Source: Vulcanimicrobiota bacterium
GTDB lineage: Bacteria > Vulcanimicrobiota > Vulcanimicrobiia > Vulcanimicrobiales > Vulcanimicrobiaceae
Length of the DNA stretch: 64,000 nucleotides
Reading direction: 5' to 3'
Assembly (NCBI GenBank): GCA_019232905.1
Contig: JAFANA010000086.1
Span: forward strand, 1 to 64,000
Shown in pieces: positions 27,960 through 36,103 of the stretch. Made by a program: the position numbers and the translations under genes. Each line of letters starts with the position of its first letter. Position 1 is the stretch's first letter. The notes under the pieces were generated by a model. That model saw nothing but the letters and a program-made list of their open reading frames with translations. It was not told the origin of the DNA and ran no database searches.

Positions 27960-28209
27960 CACGCATCGGGCGTGGCTCCAAGCGAACACGAGGCCGTGGT
28001 TCCAATGCTGGGCCACGGCCGTATCTATAATGAAGCAGACGGCGGAAAGACGCGGGAAACGAACTTTATCGTGACGGAAACGTTAGTTCAAAAGACCCAC
28101 TGAGCGATATTCCAACCGGCGTGCGCTGCGTATTCAAACTGTAAAGCGCGCTCTTTCGACGATTTCTGTGCTTGTTCGAAGACGTTTAAGTACGTTAGGG
28201 TTGTACGTG
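27960..28209. other. Intergenic region with one hairpin
   Basis: No gene was found in this 250-bp gap. GGCCGTGG (27992-27999) and CCACGGCC (28013-28020) form a perfect 8-bp stem with a 13-nt loop, soon after the VOC gene. No T-tract follows, so it is at best a weak terminator. A TATAAT hexamer occurs at 28025-28030 but lacks a good -35 element. Confidence 0.4.
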
Positions 28210-29106
28210 ATGAAGCGGCTTACTGTCGTCGTGTTATTTCTATTGGGCATCGTCTCGGCTTCTGCGGCACCGGCGCCCGTCGTGTTCAGGGTTCCGTGCA
28301 TCGACGCCATGACGGATTTCCACGGCGAACCGGCCGGCGCGGATCTCGTCGTCTTTGTAAGCGGAAACGAATGGTTCGCGGTACCGCGAATCTTGGCGGC
28401 GTTCCAGCGGGCACATCCGGAAGTCCGGAAGGTTTTCTACGAAACGCTTCCGCCCGGCGTTCTCGCCCAGCAGATGCACACCGGCGGCGCGATCAAGGTC
28501 GGCGAATTTACCCTGCGAGTGCAGCCCGACGTCTACATCTCCGGCAAGCGGCGCATGCGGCTGGAAGAGAGTGAAGGCGTCGTCGAGCCTTCGGTCACGT
28601 TTGCGAGCAACGTCCTCGGCATCATCGTAAAAGATGGAAATCCGAAGCATATTCGGAGCCTTTCGGACTTGCAACGCGCCGACGTGCGCGTCGCGATGCC
28701 GAATCCGGGAACGGAAGGCATCGCGCGACAGATCGAGCTCGCCTACAAAAAAACCGGCGGCGATACCCTCAACCACACGATCATGGTAACAAAACTTCAT
28801 AACGGCACCACGATGCTGACATCAATTCATCATCGCGAGTCGCCGATGTGGATACTTGAGGGCAAGGCGGATGCGGGTCCCGTCTGGATCTCGGAGGCGC
28901 TCTATCAAGAGCGCATCCATAGTGGAATCATGGCGATCCGCATTCCGGACCGGGACAATGCTTCCGGATTGTATCTCGCCGCGGTAGTGAAACGTGCCGC
29001 TCATGAGCGAGCCGCACACGCGTTCACGTCGTTTCTCACGAGTCCGGAGGCGCAAGCCATCTATCGCTCCTACGGATTTAGTCCAGCTATTTCAACGGAG
29101 GAATAA
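28210..29106 (+). CDS. Periplasmic solute-binding protein (molybdate/sulfate-type fold)
   Basis: 298 residues from ATG 28210. Signal peptide ends SASA. The body resembles type-II periplasmic binding proteins for oxyanions: QPDVYISGKRRM, ASNVLGIIVKDGNP, and the C-terminal FTSFLTSPEAQAIYRSYGFSP signature of ModA-like proteins. No permease or ATPase follows. Instead a DsrE-like and a TsdA-like gene are next, 2 nt and then overlapping, so it may serve a redox or sensing role in sulfur-compound metabolism rather than import. Inference from context. Confidence 0.72.
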   Translation: MKRLTVVVLFLLGIVSASAAPAPVVFRVPCIDAMTDFHGEPAGADLVVFVSGNEWFAVPRILAAFQRAHPEVRKVFYETLPPGVLAQQMHTGGAIKVGEFTLRVQPDVYISGKRRMRLEESEGVVEPSVTFASNVLGIIVKDGNPKHIRSLSDLQRADVRVAMPNPGTEGIARQIELAYKKTGGDTLNHTIMVTKLHNGTTMLTSIHHRESPMWILEGKADAGPVWISEALYQERIHSGIMAIRIPDRDNASGLYLAAVVKRAAHERAAHAFTSFLTSPEAQAIYRSYGFSPAISTEE

Positions 29107-29108
29107 CC

Positions 29109-29816
29109 TTGAATCGTACATCTTTTCTGACCGCTTCCGCATCGCTGGTCGCCGCGTCGTCCGGAATCGCTGCCGCACAGAGCATTCCCGGCGGGTCGCA
29201 TCTGGTGGAGCGTAACACCGATTTCAACGCAGCGCAGTTCAAACAGATCGTCGGACGCCCGGCGAAAATCCGTCAGGTCTTCGAACAAATCTCGTTCAAG
29301 CCGCAGGCGCTGCTCAACATTAAGAACTCGCTCAACGGATTGGAATACGGCTACGGCTATAACGCGTCGGACATCGCGATCGCGTTCGCCGCGCATGGTC
29401 CCGCAGCCGCCCTCAACTATAACGACTATTTGTGGGACAAATATAAACTCGGCGACTTCTTCGGCGCGAAGGACGCGCAGGGTGCGACCATCACGTCGAA
29501 CATTTGGGTGAAGTCGAAGGCCGCGGTCGCCGTCAAAGACGATCCGGACGATGCCGTCAGCATGTATCAAGACGCTTCGATCGAGATGCTGCAAAAACGC
29601 GGCGTGATCTTCCTGTGCTGTCACACGGCTGTGGAAGAGCAGGCGCGTAACCTCGTGAAGCCGGGGGCGCCGGCCGCCGGGGCGAACCCGACGGACGTCG
29701 CGAACGACATTCTCACGCATCTGATCCCCGGGGCGGTCGTCGTTCCGTCGATGGTTTCAACCGTCGCGGTGCTGCAGCACGAATATAAATACACGTATGC
29801 GGCGCTTACGTTCTAA
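29109..29816 (+). CDS. Exported DsrE-like protein
   Basis: 235 residues from TTG 29109, which is unusual but has GGAGGAA 7 nt upstream. N-terminal signal (SGIAAAQS). The C-terminal half resembles DsrE/DsrF-like domains: IAIAFAAHGPAAAL, GVIFLCCHTAVEEQAR with Cys residues at the position of the sulfur-carrying Cys, and PGAVVVPSMVSTVAVLQHE. In the family, the Cys shuttles sulfane sulfur; here the protein is exported. Flanked by a solute-binding protein and a TsdA-like cytochrome, so a thiosulfate/polythionate role is plausible but not proven. Confidence 0.65.
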   Translation: MNRTSFLTASASLVAASSGIAAAQSIPGGSHLVERNTDFNAAQFKQIVGRPAKIRQVFEQISFKPQALLNIKNSLNGLEYGYGYNASDIAIAFAAHGPAAALNYNDYLWDKYKLGDFFGAKDAQGATITSNIWVKSKAAVAVKDDPDDAVSMYQDASIEMLQKRGVIFLCCHTAVEEQARNLVKPGAPAAGANPTDVANDILTHLIPGAVVVPSMVSTVAVLQHEYKYTYAALTF

Positions 29817-30597
29817 GATCGCTGCCGTTCTCGCACTGGCCGCCGTCGCATTGACGGCGGCCTGTGCGTCGAACGCGCCGGCGGCAACGGAACAAGCGGC
29901 ACGGTTGCCGGCGGGCCAGCTCGGAGCGACGATCAAGCTCGGCCACGACATTATCGAAGATCCGCACAAGTATTTGCCGCAAAACGTCGTGTCCGATATG
30001 TCGTGTTCCGCATGCCACATCGCTGCCGGCACGGTCAAGCGCGGCGGATCGTTCGTCGGAACCTACGCTCGATTTCCGCAATGGAACAAACGCGCGAAGC
30101 GCGTGATCATGCTCCAGGACCGGTTAGCGGAATGCTTCCTCTACAGCATGAACGGCACGCCGCCCGCGTACAACAGCAAAGCAATGATCGCGATGGCAGC
30201 ATACATTGCGTTCCTGTCGCGGAACGTACCGACGGGGGCAGCTGCGGCGAAGGACGATCGCTTCATCGTACCGTTGCCGAACGCGTCACCGAATATTAAG
30301 CGCGGGGGCGACCTGTATGCACAGAAATGTGCTGCTTGCCATCAAGCGAACGGTGCGGGCGTCCATGGCTCATTCCCTCCGCTCTGGGGTCCCACGTCGT
30401 TCAACACGGGAGCCGGAATGGCGCACATCGATCGCATGACGGGATTCGTGCGATTCAACATGCCCCAGAACGCCGCGGGAACGCTCTCGCTCGAAGATGC
30501 CTACGACATCTCGGCGTGGGTCCTGACCCACCCGCGTCCGTCGTTTGATAAAACGCGCATCATTGCGCCGTCACCTCAGCCGGCAAGCTACTTCTAA
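29797..30597 (+). CDS. TsdA-like dihaem cytochrome c (thiosulfate dehydrogenase-type)
   Basis: 266 residues, starting 20 nt inside the preceding gene. Lipobox-like LTAAC near residue 23. Haem 1 motif CSACH (about 70), then QDRLAECFLYSMNGTPP, which matches the TsdA segment that supplies a Cys axial ligand, and haem 2 motif CAACHQANGAG (about 178). Length and motif order match TsdA, which couples two thiosulfates to tetrathionate or the reverse. Electron partner unknown; a membrane-anchored periplasmic location is expected. Confidence 0.8.
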   Translation: MRRLRSKIAAVLALAAVALTAACASNAPAATEQAARLPAGQLGATIKLGHDIIEDPHKYLPQNVVSDMSCSACHIAAGTVKRGGSFVGTYARFPQWNKRAKRVIMLQDRLAECFLYSMNGTPPAYNSKAMIAMAAYIAFLSRNVPTGAAAAKDDRFIVPLPNASPNIKRGGDLYAQKCAACHQANGAGVHGSFPPLWGPTSFNTGAGMAHIDRMTGFVRFNMPQNAAGTLSLEDAYDISAWVLTHPRPSFDKTRIIAPSPQPASYF

Positions 30598-30662
30598 TTA
30601 GACGAATCACTCGCACTAGTTGATTGACGTTTTTTTATCGTAGGTTGAAGCCGGAATTAAGA

Positions 30663-30679
30663 GTCCGTAAAAACGGGAC
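30663..30679 (+). promoter_or_regulatory. Leader hairpin 1 upstream of chemoreceptor
   Basis: GTCCGT-AAAA-ACGGGAC: a six-pair stem with one bulged G and an A4 loop, 17 nt before a terminator-like hairpin. Together they make a two-hairpin leader between the TsdA-like gene and the chemoreceptor. Confidence 0.35.
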
Positions 30680-30695
30680 GAACGATGCAGAGGGA

Positions 30696-30723
30696 GGGGA
30701 TGCTTACCTAAGCGTCCCCTTTT
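30696..30723 (+). terminator. Terminator/attenuator hairpin before chemoreceptor
   Basis: GGGGATGCTT-ACCT-AAGCGTCCCC then TTTT: a 10-bp stem with one wobble and a short U-run. It ends only 35 nt before the chemoreceptor ATG, leaving no room for a full promoter in between. It may end the TsdA operon or act as an attenuator for the next gene. Confidence 0.6.
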
Positions 30724-30758
30724 CGCGAACGATAATACGCAACGAAGGAGATTTTTAG

Positions 30759-32786
30759 ATGCGTATCAGTTCCTTACTGGTAGCGTGGTTTTTATCGCTT
30801 GCATTTGCGATTGTCGCACTTGCAGCCCTCGCGGTATTGGTATTCGGCTCCATCGCATCTTTGCCGAGCGCGATTTCGCGTTCGGCCGTCGTTGCGCGCG
30901 CTGCGACCGACTTCGAGCTGCAGACGATGAGCCAGCAAGACGCGCTGCGCGGCTATATGATCTCCGGAAAATCGTCGTTCGACGAACAAATCAACGAAGC
31001 GAAGGCGACGCGCCTCGCGGATCAGCGTATCCTCACGTCGATGGCCGACGATACGGATCGCGCCCGCATCACCCGGATGATCGAGGATGCACGCACGATC
31101 GACGGAGGGATCGGCCGGAAAGCCGCACTCGTGCGCTCGGGAAATCGCGCCGCCGCGCTCGCAAAGTTCCTTTCCGGCGGAGTTGCGCAGGAAGAAATCC
31201 GCCAAAATGTAGCGGCCCTGCTCGAGGAAAATCAAGCGTTGCTACACCACAACGCCGACGTCATCGCACAGGCAACGTGGTACGGCAGCATCGGTATGGG
31301 CATCATTCTCGTGCTTTCCGCGCTGCTTGTGATCCTCGCCTATCGCAGCGTCAAGCGCGTGATCGTCGACCGTCTTGCGCGGCTTGCGCCGGCGCTCGAG
31401 GTGGATTTTGCCTCCGACATCAAGGGCGTCGCGCATCTGCTCGCACTGCTCGCGCAGGGTGTTATGGACGCGCCGGTCACACTGCACTCGAAGGCACTCA
31501 ACGATGCGCGCAAAGATGAAATCGGCGCAGTTGCCCGCGCCTATGATGACGCGGCTGCTTCGCTGCGATCGATGGTTGCCGCGTTCGAGCACACGCGCTC
31601 GCGTTTGGGCGGTGCCATCGACGGCATTCGCGAGGCTGCCGACGCCGTTCATGCGTGCAGTAACGAAGCGATCGATCGTAACGAGGCGGTACGCACGGAG
31701 ATCACCGGATTCCGTCAACGCTCGCGACGCTCGGCGGAGGTTTCCGAAATTCTCGTCCAGGAAACCGAGGGCGGCCGCCGCGCGACGCGCGACTTGGTTT
31801 CTTCGATTTCCGATGTCGCAGAAGCGACCGAACTGCAAACGCAAAAAGTCGATGCCGGCATCGAGCAAATGGAACGGCTGCAAGCGCTCGTGCAAGATGT
31901 CGCCGCGCTTGCGCACGAACTCGCCAGTGACGCGGACGTGAACCTTCGCGAGGCGCTCGACGGCGTTTCCGCCATTTCCGACGGCCTCGGCATTGCCTCA
32001 ACGCTGCAACAGGCCGCTGAGTCGACGTATCAAGAAGTTATGTCGCTGCTTTCGCGTTCACGCGAGGTCGAGAGCGTCATCGGCACGATCGAAGAAATCG
32101 CCGATCAGACCAACCTCCTCGCGCTCAACGCCGCAATCGAAGCGGCGCGCGCGGGCGAGTACGGTCGCGGCTTTGCCGTCGTCGCCGACGAAGTGCGCAA
32201 GCTCGCCTCGAAATCCTCCGAGTCGACCGATCAGATTTCCACGATCCTCTCCGGCATCACCCGCGCAATCGGTGAGGCGTGCAAACGCATCGAATCGTCC
32301 ACGCAACTTGCCGACCAAGTCGGCGTGACGATGTCGCGCGCGAACGGATCCTTCGAAGCCATGGTCGACGCGATGAAGCGGTCCGTCGGATCGTCGAAGC
32401 TCGTGTCGGCGCGCACGGAAGAAGCGGCAACCATCGGCAACGAGACGACGACCGCACTGCGCGTCATCGATCACCTCTCGAAGAACGACGCGCGCGCGGC
32501 CGAACAGATTAGCGCCGCCGCGCAACAAATGCTCGGTCTGATCGACAAGATCACCGAAACGGCAAACGCACTGATCGATGATTCGCGCGACAGCTTGGAT
32601 TCGGTCGATCTGCTGATGCAGCACGTGTCGGAGAACGAAACGTCCGCAAGCAGCCTCGAAGCGTGCGTGAGCGAATTGCGCAACGTCATCGGCATCCTCG
32701 ACGCGAATTTCACCGACGTTCTGGGTTCGTCAGGAACGTCGGCCCTGCCGCCGGGCAATGCGAACCGCGGCATCGTCGCCGCCTGA
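30759..32786 (+). CDS. Methyl-accepting chemotaxis protein
   Basis: 675 residues. Strong GAAGGAG before the ATG. TM1 at about 5-35, a periplasmic four-helix-bundle sensor (about 40-165, CHASE3-like [15 protein letters not shown]), TM2 at about 170-192, then a long cytoplasmic coiled coil. The hairpin tip [20 protein letters not shown] followed by [18 protein letters not shown] is the conserved CheW/CheA contact. It senses a small ligand or redox signal. No other chemotaxis genes are present. Upstream is a two-hairpin leader; further upstream an orphan solute-binding protein could in principle present a ligand to it (speculation). Confidence 0.93.
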   Translation: MRISSLLVAWFLSLAFAIVALAALAVLVFGSIASLPSAISRSAVVARAATDFELQTMSQQDALRGYMISGKSSFDEQINEAKATRLADQRILTSMADDTDRARITRMIEDARTIDGGIGRKAALVRSGNRAAALAKFLSGGVAQEEIRQNVAALLEENQALLHHNADVIAQATWYGSIGMGIILVLSALLVILAYRSVKRVIVDRLARLAPALEVDFASDIKGVAHLLALLAQGVMDAPVTLHSKALNDARKDEIGAVARAYDDAAASLRSMVAAFEHTRSRLGGAIDGIREAADAVHACSNEAIDRNEAVRTEITGFRQRSRRSAEVSEILVQETEGGRRATRDLVSSISDVAEATELQTQKVDAGIEQMERLQALVQDVAALAHELASDADVNLREALDGVSAISDGLGIASTLQQAAESTYQEVMSLLSRSREVESVIGTIEEIADQTNLLALNAAIEAARAGEYGRGFAVVADEVRKLASKSSESTDQISTILSGITRAIGEACKRIESSTQLADQVGVTMSRANGSFEAMVDAMKRSVGSSKLVSARTEEAATIGNETTTALRVIDHLSKNDARAAEQISAAAQQMLGLIDKITETANALIDDSRDSLDSVDLLMQHVSENETSASSLEACVSELRNVIGILDANFTDVLGSSGTSALPPGNANRGIVAA

Positions 32787-32845
32787 GCTCGATCCTCGTC
32801 ATTAGGGAGTTGACGAAAGCGACCTGCTCGCTATATAGCAAGAGT

Positions 32846-33634
32846 ATGAACCTCGAAAACCTGGTAAGCACCGATCGCTATCTCGCACCAAGCCGCCGCG
32901 ACGCAGTTCTTTCCCGAGCGCACGCGGCGATGGCCGCGGAAGGATCGGTAACCCTCGAGAACTTCGTGCTTCCGGGTGCGCTCGCGGCTATGCTCGAGGA
33001 AGCGCGGGCAGCCGAGGCGGACGCATATCGTCGCAATCAAGGCTACAGTGCATATCTCGTGCAAGAAGCGACGGGCAGCAAGAACCACCCCACGCAGCGA
33101 TTGCATCGTTATGCACTCAGTGCGGTTGCGAACGATCGTTTACAGCCGGACGGCGCGCTGAGTACCCTTTATCGCGATCGCGAATTCATCCGATTCATCG
33201 CGGATATTTTGAAAGAACCGCAGCTCTATCCGTTGGGCGACCCGATGCTCGGCTTGACGCTCACGTATCTGCGTGACGGTGACGAGCACGGCTGGCACTT
33301 CGATGCGAACGATTTCGTCGTATCGCTGTTGTTGCAAGATGCGGACGAGGGCGGCGTATTTGAATTTGCGCCCTTTGTTCGCTCGATGGACGAGCCAAAC
33401 TTTGAAACGGTAGAAGCGATTATGGACGGCGATCGCGGGCCCTTACGCGCGATTCGCGCAAGGCCGGGTACGCTTGCGATTTTCGCCGGCAAACGGAGTC
33501 TGCACCGCGTCTCTCCCGTCCACGGAGATCGCACGAGAATCATTGCGCTTTTTAGTTACGACCGGGTGCCCGATCTGGTTCATGACGAATCCGTTCACAT
33601 GCGGACTTTCGGACGAACGCTTCTCCACACGTGA
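32846..33634 (+). CDS. 2OG-Fe(II) oxygenase-like protein
   Basis: 262 residues from ATG 32846. The double-stranded beta-helix core carries HGWHFDAND (His and Asp iron ligands), FSLHRVSPV-type SLHRVSPVHGDR (distal His plus the Arg for 2-oxoglutarate). The Asp is intact, so hydroxylation rather than halogenation is expected (halogenases replace it). No signal peptide. The stop overlaps the MFS transporter start (GTGA), suggesting a two-gene unit that modifies and moves one compound. The substrate is unknown; free amino-acid hydroxylases of this size are one possibility. Confidence 0.75.
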   Translation: MNLENLVSTDRYLAPSRRDAVLSRAHAAMAAEGSVTLENFVLPGALAAMLEEARAAEADAYRRNQGYSAYLVQEATGSKNHPTQRLHRYALSAVANDRLQPDGALSTLYRDREFIRFIADILKEPQLYPLGDPMLGLTLTYLRDGDEHGWHFDANDFVVSLLLQDADEGGVFEFAPFVRSMDEPNFETVEAIMDGDRGPLRAIRARPGTLAIFAGKRSLHRVSPVHGDRTRIIALFSYDRVPDLVHDESVHMRTFGRTLLHT

Positions 33635-34749
33635 TATCGCGCGCTGACGCGGCGCGAGCGCTCGCCTTGGCGACGCTCGGCGCGCTGTTCGTTGATGTGG
33701 AACCTGCACTCGCACCGGCAATTGGACGCGGGTTCGGGCTCGATTCCGCTTCGCTCGGAGCAATTCTCGGTCTGGAGAGCCTTGCGGCAATTGCCGGAGG
33801 TGCCGTCACGCTCGCTCTCGTCAAGGCAATCGGATATCGCAATCTTGCCGTGGCGGCGCCGCTGCTCTATGTCGCTTCCAACGTTGCAACCGCGAGCGCT
33901 TCGTCGACTGCAATGCTGGCGGTGCTTCGCGCAGCGACAGGTGTCACTGAAGGAGTGATGCTTGCACTTGCGTTTGCCGCGCTCTCCCGTACGAACGACA
34001 CTCATCGCCTCTTTGCATGGTTTGGCATTACCCAAACGCTGAGCGCGGTCGTTGCATTTCCAGTGGTGACGTGGCTACTCGTTACGTACGGCTGGCGCGC
34101 ACCGTTCGTTGCCATTGCGATCGTCGGCGTTGTCGTCCTTTTGACCGCAATTCCATCGTTCGAAGCCATGCCGCAGGCGCAACGCCTAGCGCTCCGGGAC
34201 GTGCAGCCGGCGGGATTGCTGAGCATCTTTCTGTTTTTTACCGCGCAGTGCGCTGTATGGCCGTTCCTCGAGCGGATCGGCGCAAGTCGCGGGGTGAGCG
34301 ATGCGTTACTTGGCGGCGGCCTTTCCGTGGGTGCCTTGTGCGGCTTCGCGGGATCCGCAGTCGTCGCGTCGCTTCCATCAAAACTATCGGGCTGGCGCGC
34401 CTGGATCATTGCAGGCGCACTCAACGCCGCAGCGATCCTCGTGCTGGCGCTTTCCCCGTCTCCGGCGATCTTCATCGCCGGGCTCGGCGCCTTTAATTTT
34501 GCGTGGGCTCTGTTCGCTCCACTTCAGCTTCACGCGTTGAAGCAGCTTGGAGCTTCGACAGCTACGTTCGCGCTTGCGTCTACGGCTACGAACGCCGGTT
34601 TCGCCGCCGGTCCGCTTCTCGGCGGAATCTTGTTTCATCAGTCCGGCGAAGCGGCTGCACTCGCGGCAGGGATCGCCGGCACGCCACTCGCTCTCGCGAT
34701 ACTCGTACCATCCAAATACAATTCGAAACGCCTGACTGCAACGCAATAA
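33631..34749 (+). CDS. MFS transporter
   Basis: 372 residues from GTG 33631, overlapping the oxygenase stop by 4 nt. About 12 hydrophobic segments alternate through the sequence with the family's Gly-rich helices (GFAAGPLLGGILF near the end). Charged loops are short. No substrate signature. Coupling to the oxygenase suggests export or uptake of its product or substrate. Confidence 0.85.
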   Translation: MISRADAARALALATLGALFVDVEPALAPAIGRGFGLDSASLGAILGLESLAAIAGGAVTLALVKAIGYRNLAVAAPLLYVASNVATASASSTAMLAVLRAATGVTEGVMLALAFAALSRTNDTHRLFAWFGITQTLSAVVAFPVVTWLLVTYGWRAPFVAIAIVGVVVLLTAIPSFEAMPQAQRLALRDVQPAGLLSIFLFFTAQCAVWPFLERIGASRGVSDALLGGGLSVGALCGFAGSAVVASLPSKLSGWRAWIIAGALNAAAILVLALSPSPAIFIAGLGAFNFAWALFAPLQLHALKQLGASTATFALASTATNAGFAAGPLLGGILFHQSGEAAALAAGIAGTPLALAILVPSKYNSKRLTATQ

Positions 34750-34754
34750 GACGG

Positions 34755-35438
34755 CTATCGGCTTACCCCTGGGTTCTTGTCGGCAAAGGCGCCGTTCGGA
34801 TTTGGTTTCACCCAAACGGTGAGGTCCCACACCGCCGGAAAATGAAAGATCGTGACGACGTCGTTTATGCTGTCGACTTTATGCATCGCGACGAGCGTAT
34901 GCGCTGATGGGTATAAGGCGTTTCCTCCACCAGCGGCAAACGCGGCGTCAGACATCCACTGCTCGTACTTCATAGTGCCGTGCCCATCGCGTGCAACCCA
35001 ATGAATGTGCCCGTCGAGTTGCGCCCAGCGTCCCGGATTTACGCCCCATAGATGCGGTGGAGTCTTGCAGCTGGTCCGGAGAATCGAATAATCCGCACCG
35101 AGCAAGTGTCCGTTCTTGTCGTACCATAGCTGGGATGGAGCGCGTTCGCTCGTCGTTTGCCAACGCCGGTTCGCGTAACTGATTGCGCCGGTGTCGTCTT
35201 CATCCGAATAGCGAACGTATCCGGCTTTTTCCGCGTCGCTTGCCGTCGCATAGCGAGACGTTAAGTCGGCTTGTATCGCCGACACGAAACGCGTCTCGTT
35301 CGCGTTCTCAGGACCGGTGTACGTCGCGTCGGCTGCCGCGCGAGCGGCGAAGATCGTGCTCACCGCGAGACCAATCGCCAGACCTGCTCGCGTCAGTGCT
35401 TGATACGCGTGAACATTTGAATGAAGGTTGTTTCCCAC
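34755..35438 (-). CDS. Exported protein of unknown function
   Basis: 227 residues with an N-terminal signal (AGLAIGLAVSTIFAARA). The mature part has QLWYDKNGHLLGADYSILRT, HLWGVNPGRWAQLDGHIHWV and ALYPSAHTLVAMH, suggesting a small beta-rich domain. I recognise no family. The GTG start at 35438 has GGAGGA upstream, but those bases also encode the conserved DGGRTWE of a gene fragment in another frame, so this site may be fortuitous and a later start is possible. The protein's tail faces the MFS gene (5 nt). Confidence 0.6.
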   Translation of the reverse strand: MGNNLHSNVHAYQALTRAGLAIGLAVSTIFAARAAADATYTGPENANETRFVSAIQADLTSRYATASDAEKAGYVRYSDEDDTGAISYANRRWQTTSERAPSQLWYDKNGHLLGADYSILRTSCKTPPHLWGVNPGRWAQLDGHIHWVARDGHGTMKYEQWMSDAAFAAGGGNALYPSAHTLVAMHKVDSINDVVTIFHFPAVWDLTVWVKPNPNGAFADKNPGVSR

Positions 35439-35644
35439 GTTCGTCCTCCATCTGCTGAAATGGCGGATTCCGTCCGAAATGAGGACGGCGTAATATCTGA
35501 ATACACGACGCGCTCGAGCACCGGCCGTCCATCGACCGTGTCGCGGCCGTGGAACTCTCCGCGCCCGTTTTTGAACTCGCCGACGAGTGGCGCGTCAAGC
35601 GTCCCGTGCTCGGCGCTTCCCCAGTAGACGTTCCAACGGCCGCC
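35393..35644 (-). pseudogene. 3' fragment of a DUF1579-like protein
   Basis: A frame without a start encodes WNVYWGSAEHGTLDAPLVGE, then FKNGRGEFHGRDTVDGRPVL and SADGGRTWETTFIQM to a TGA at 35393. This is the C-terminal part of a widespread secreted/soluble domain (DUF1579-like). The 5' part is gone: an in-frame TAA lies at 35647, preceded by GTG, directly under a minus-strand promoter. It overlaps the start of the 34755-35438 gene. Likely a decayed BlaI-controlled gene. Confidence 0.6.
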
Positions 35645-35655
35645 TTACACCGCCT

Positions 35656-35683
35656 AGTATAATAGGACTACAAATATAGTCAA
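35656..35683 (-). promoter_or_regulatory. Minus-strand promoter overlapping BlaI operator 1
   Basis: Read on the minus strand: TTGACT, 16 bp, TATACT. It overlaps operator 1 almost entirely and points at the gene fragment 35393-35644 and the gene beyond it. The predicted transcript start is about 35649. Confidence 0.5.
35666..35681. promoter_or_regulatory. BlaI-type operator 1
   Basis: GACTACAAATATAGTC, an inverted repeat of the TACTACA/TGTAGTA class bound by BlaI/MecI repressors. The reverse complement of operator 2 (GCCTACAAATTTAGTC) differs at two positions. It overlaps the minus-strand promoter. Confidence 0.65.
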
Positions 35684-35687
35684 GAGT

Positions 35688-35715
35688 TTGACTAAATTTG
35701 TAGGCGTTCTATAAT
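35688..35715 (+). promoter_or_regulatory. blaI promoter (near-consensus), leaderless start likely
   Basis: TTGACT, 16 bp, TATAAT. The -10 hexamer overlaps the first possible ATG (35714), so transcription should begin near 35722-35723, at the second in-frame ATG. The blaI message is therefore probably leaderless. Confidence 0.65.
35690..35705. promoter_or_regulatory. BlaI-type operator 2
   Basis: GACTAAATTTGTAGGC lies between -35 and -10 of the blaI promoter, the expected place for autorepression. Its centre is 24 bp from that of operator 1. Confidence 0.65.
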
Positions 35716-35722
35716 GGGCGTC

Positions 35723-36103
35723 ATGGGCCGTAAGCCGAGCGCCGTCCTGACCGATCATGAGTTGCGCATCATGCGTGCTTTGTGGAAGCTCGGCGAGAGT
35801 ACGAACATGGACGTGGTCGGCGCGCTCGACGATCCGCCGCTCGCGCGCAACACCGTAATGACCACGCTCGGCGTGCTCGAGAAGAAGGGCTACGTCAAGC
35901 ATCGCGCCGATGGGCGTACGTTCATTTACTATCCCGTCGTGCACGAAGATGACGTGCAAGAACGCGCACTCGACAATGTGTTGCACCGGTTCTTCGACGG
36001 TTCTCCGGAGTTGCTCGTCTCGAAGTTGCTCGACGCGGAACACATTTCAAAAACGGATCGTAAGCGCATTCAAGCCTTACTGGATCGCGCGAAGGGCAGT
36101 TAA
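35723..36103 (+). CDS. blaI: BlaI/MecI/CopY-family repressor
   Basis: 126 residues from ATG 35723 (129 if ATG 35714 is used; that codon overlaps the -10 box, so 35723 is preferred). Winged helix with LTDHELRIMRALWKLGESTN and ARNTVMTTLGVLEKKGYVKH, then RADGRTFIYYPVV and a helical dimerisation tail, the full BlaI layout. Two operators lie upstream. The stop is followed immediately by the start of the M56 peptidase, as in blaI-blaR1 operons. In the family, proteolysis of the repressor derepresses the operon. Confidence 0.9.
   Translation: MGRKPSAVLTDHELRIMRALWKLGESTNMDVVGALDDPPLARNTVMTTLGVLEKKGYVKHRADGRTFIYYPVVHEDDVQERALDNVLHRFFDGSPELLVSKLLDAEHISKTDRKRIQALLDRAKGS

Noticed and set aside
28021-28209. 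tRNA or small RNA gene before the solute-binding protein
   Set aside because: No cloverleaf or CCA-end pattern could be drawn, and the single 8-bp stem upstream is insufficient.
30600-30758. c-di-GMP (GEMM) riboswitch before the chemoreceptor
   Set aside because: The conserved GEMM core sequences and tetraloop/receptor are not present; only generic hairpins are seen.
32846-33634. Radical halogenase of the BesD/WelO5 kind
   Set aside because: The iron-binding Asp in HFD is intact, whereas these halogenases have Gly or Ala there.
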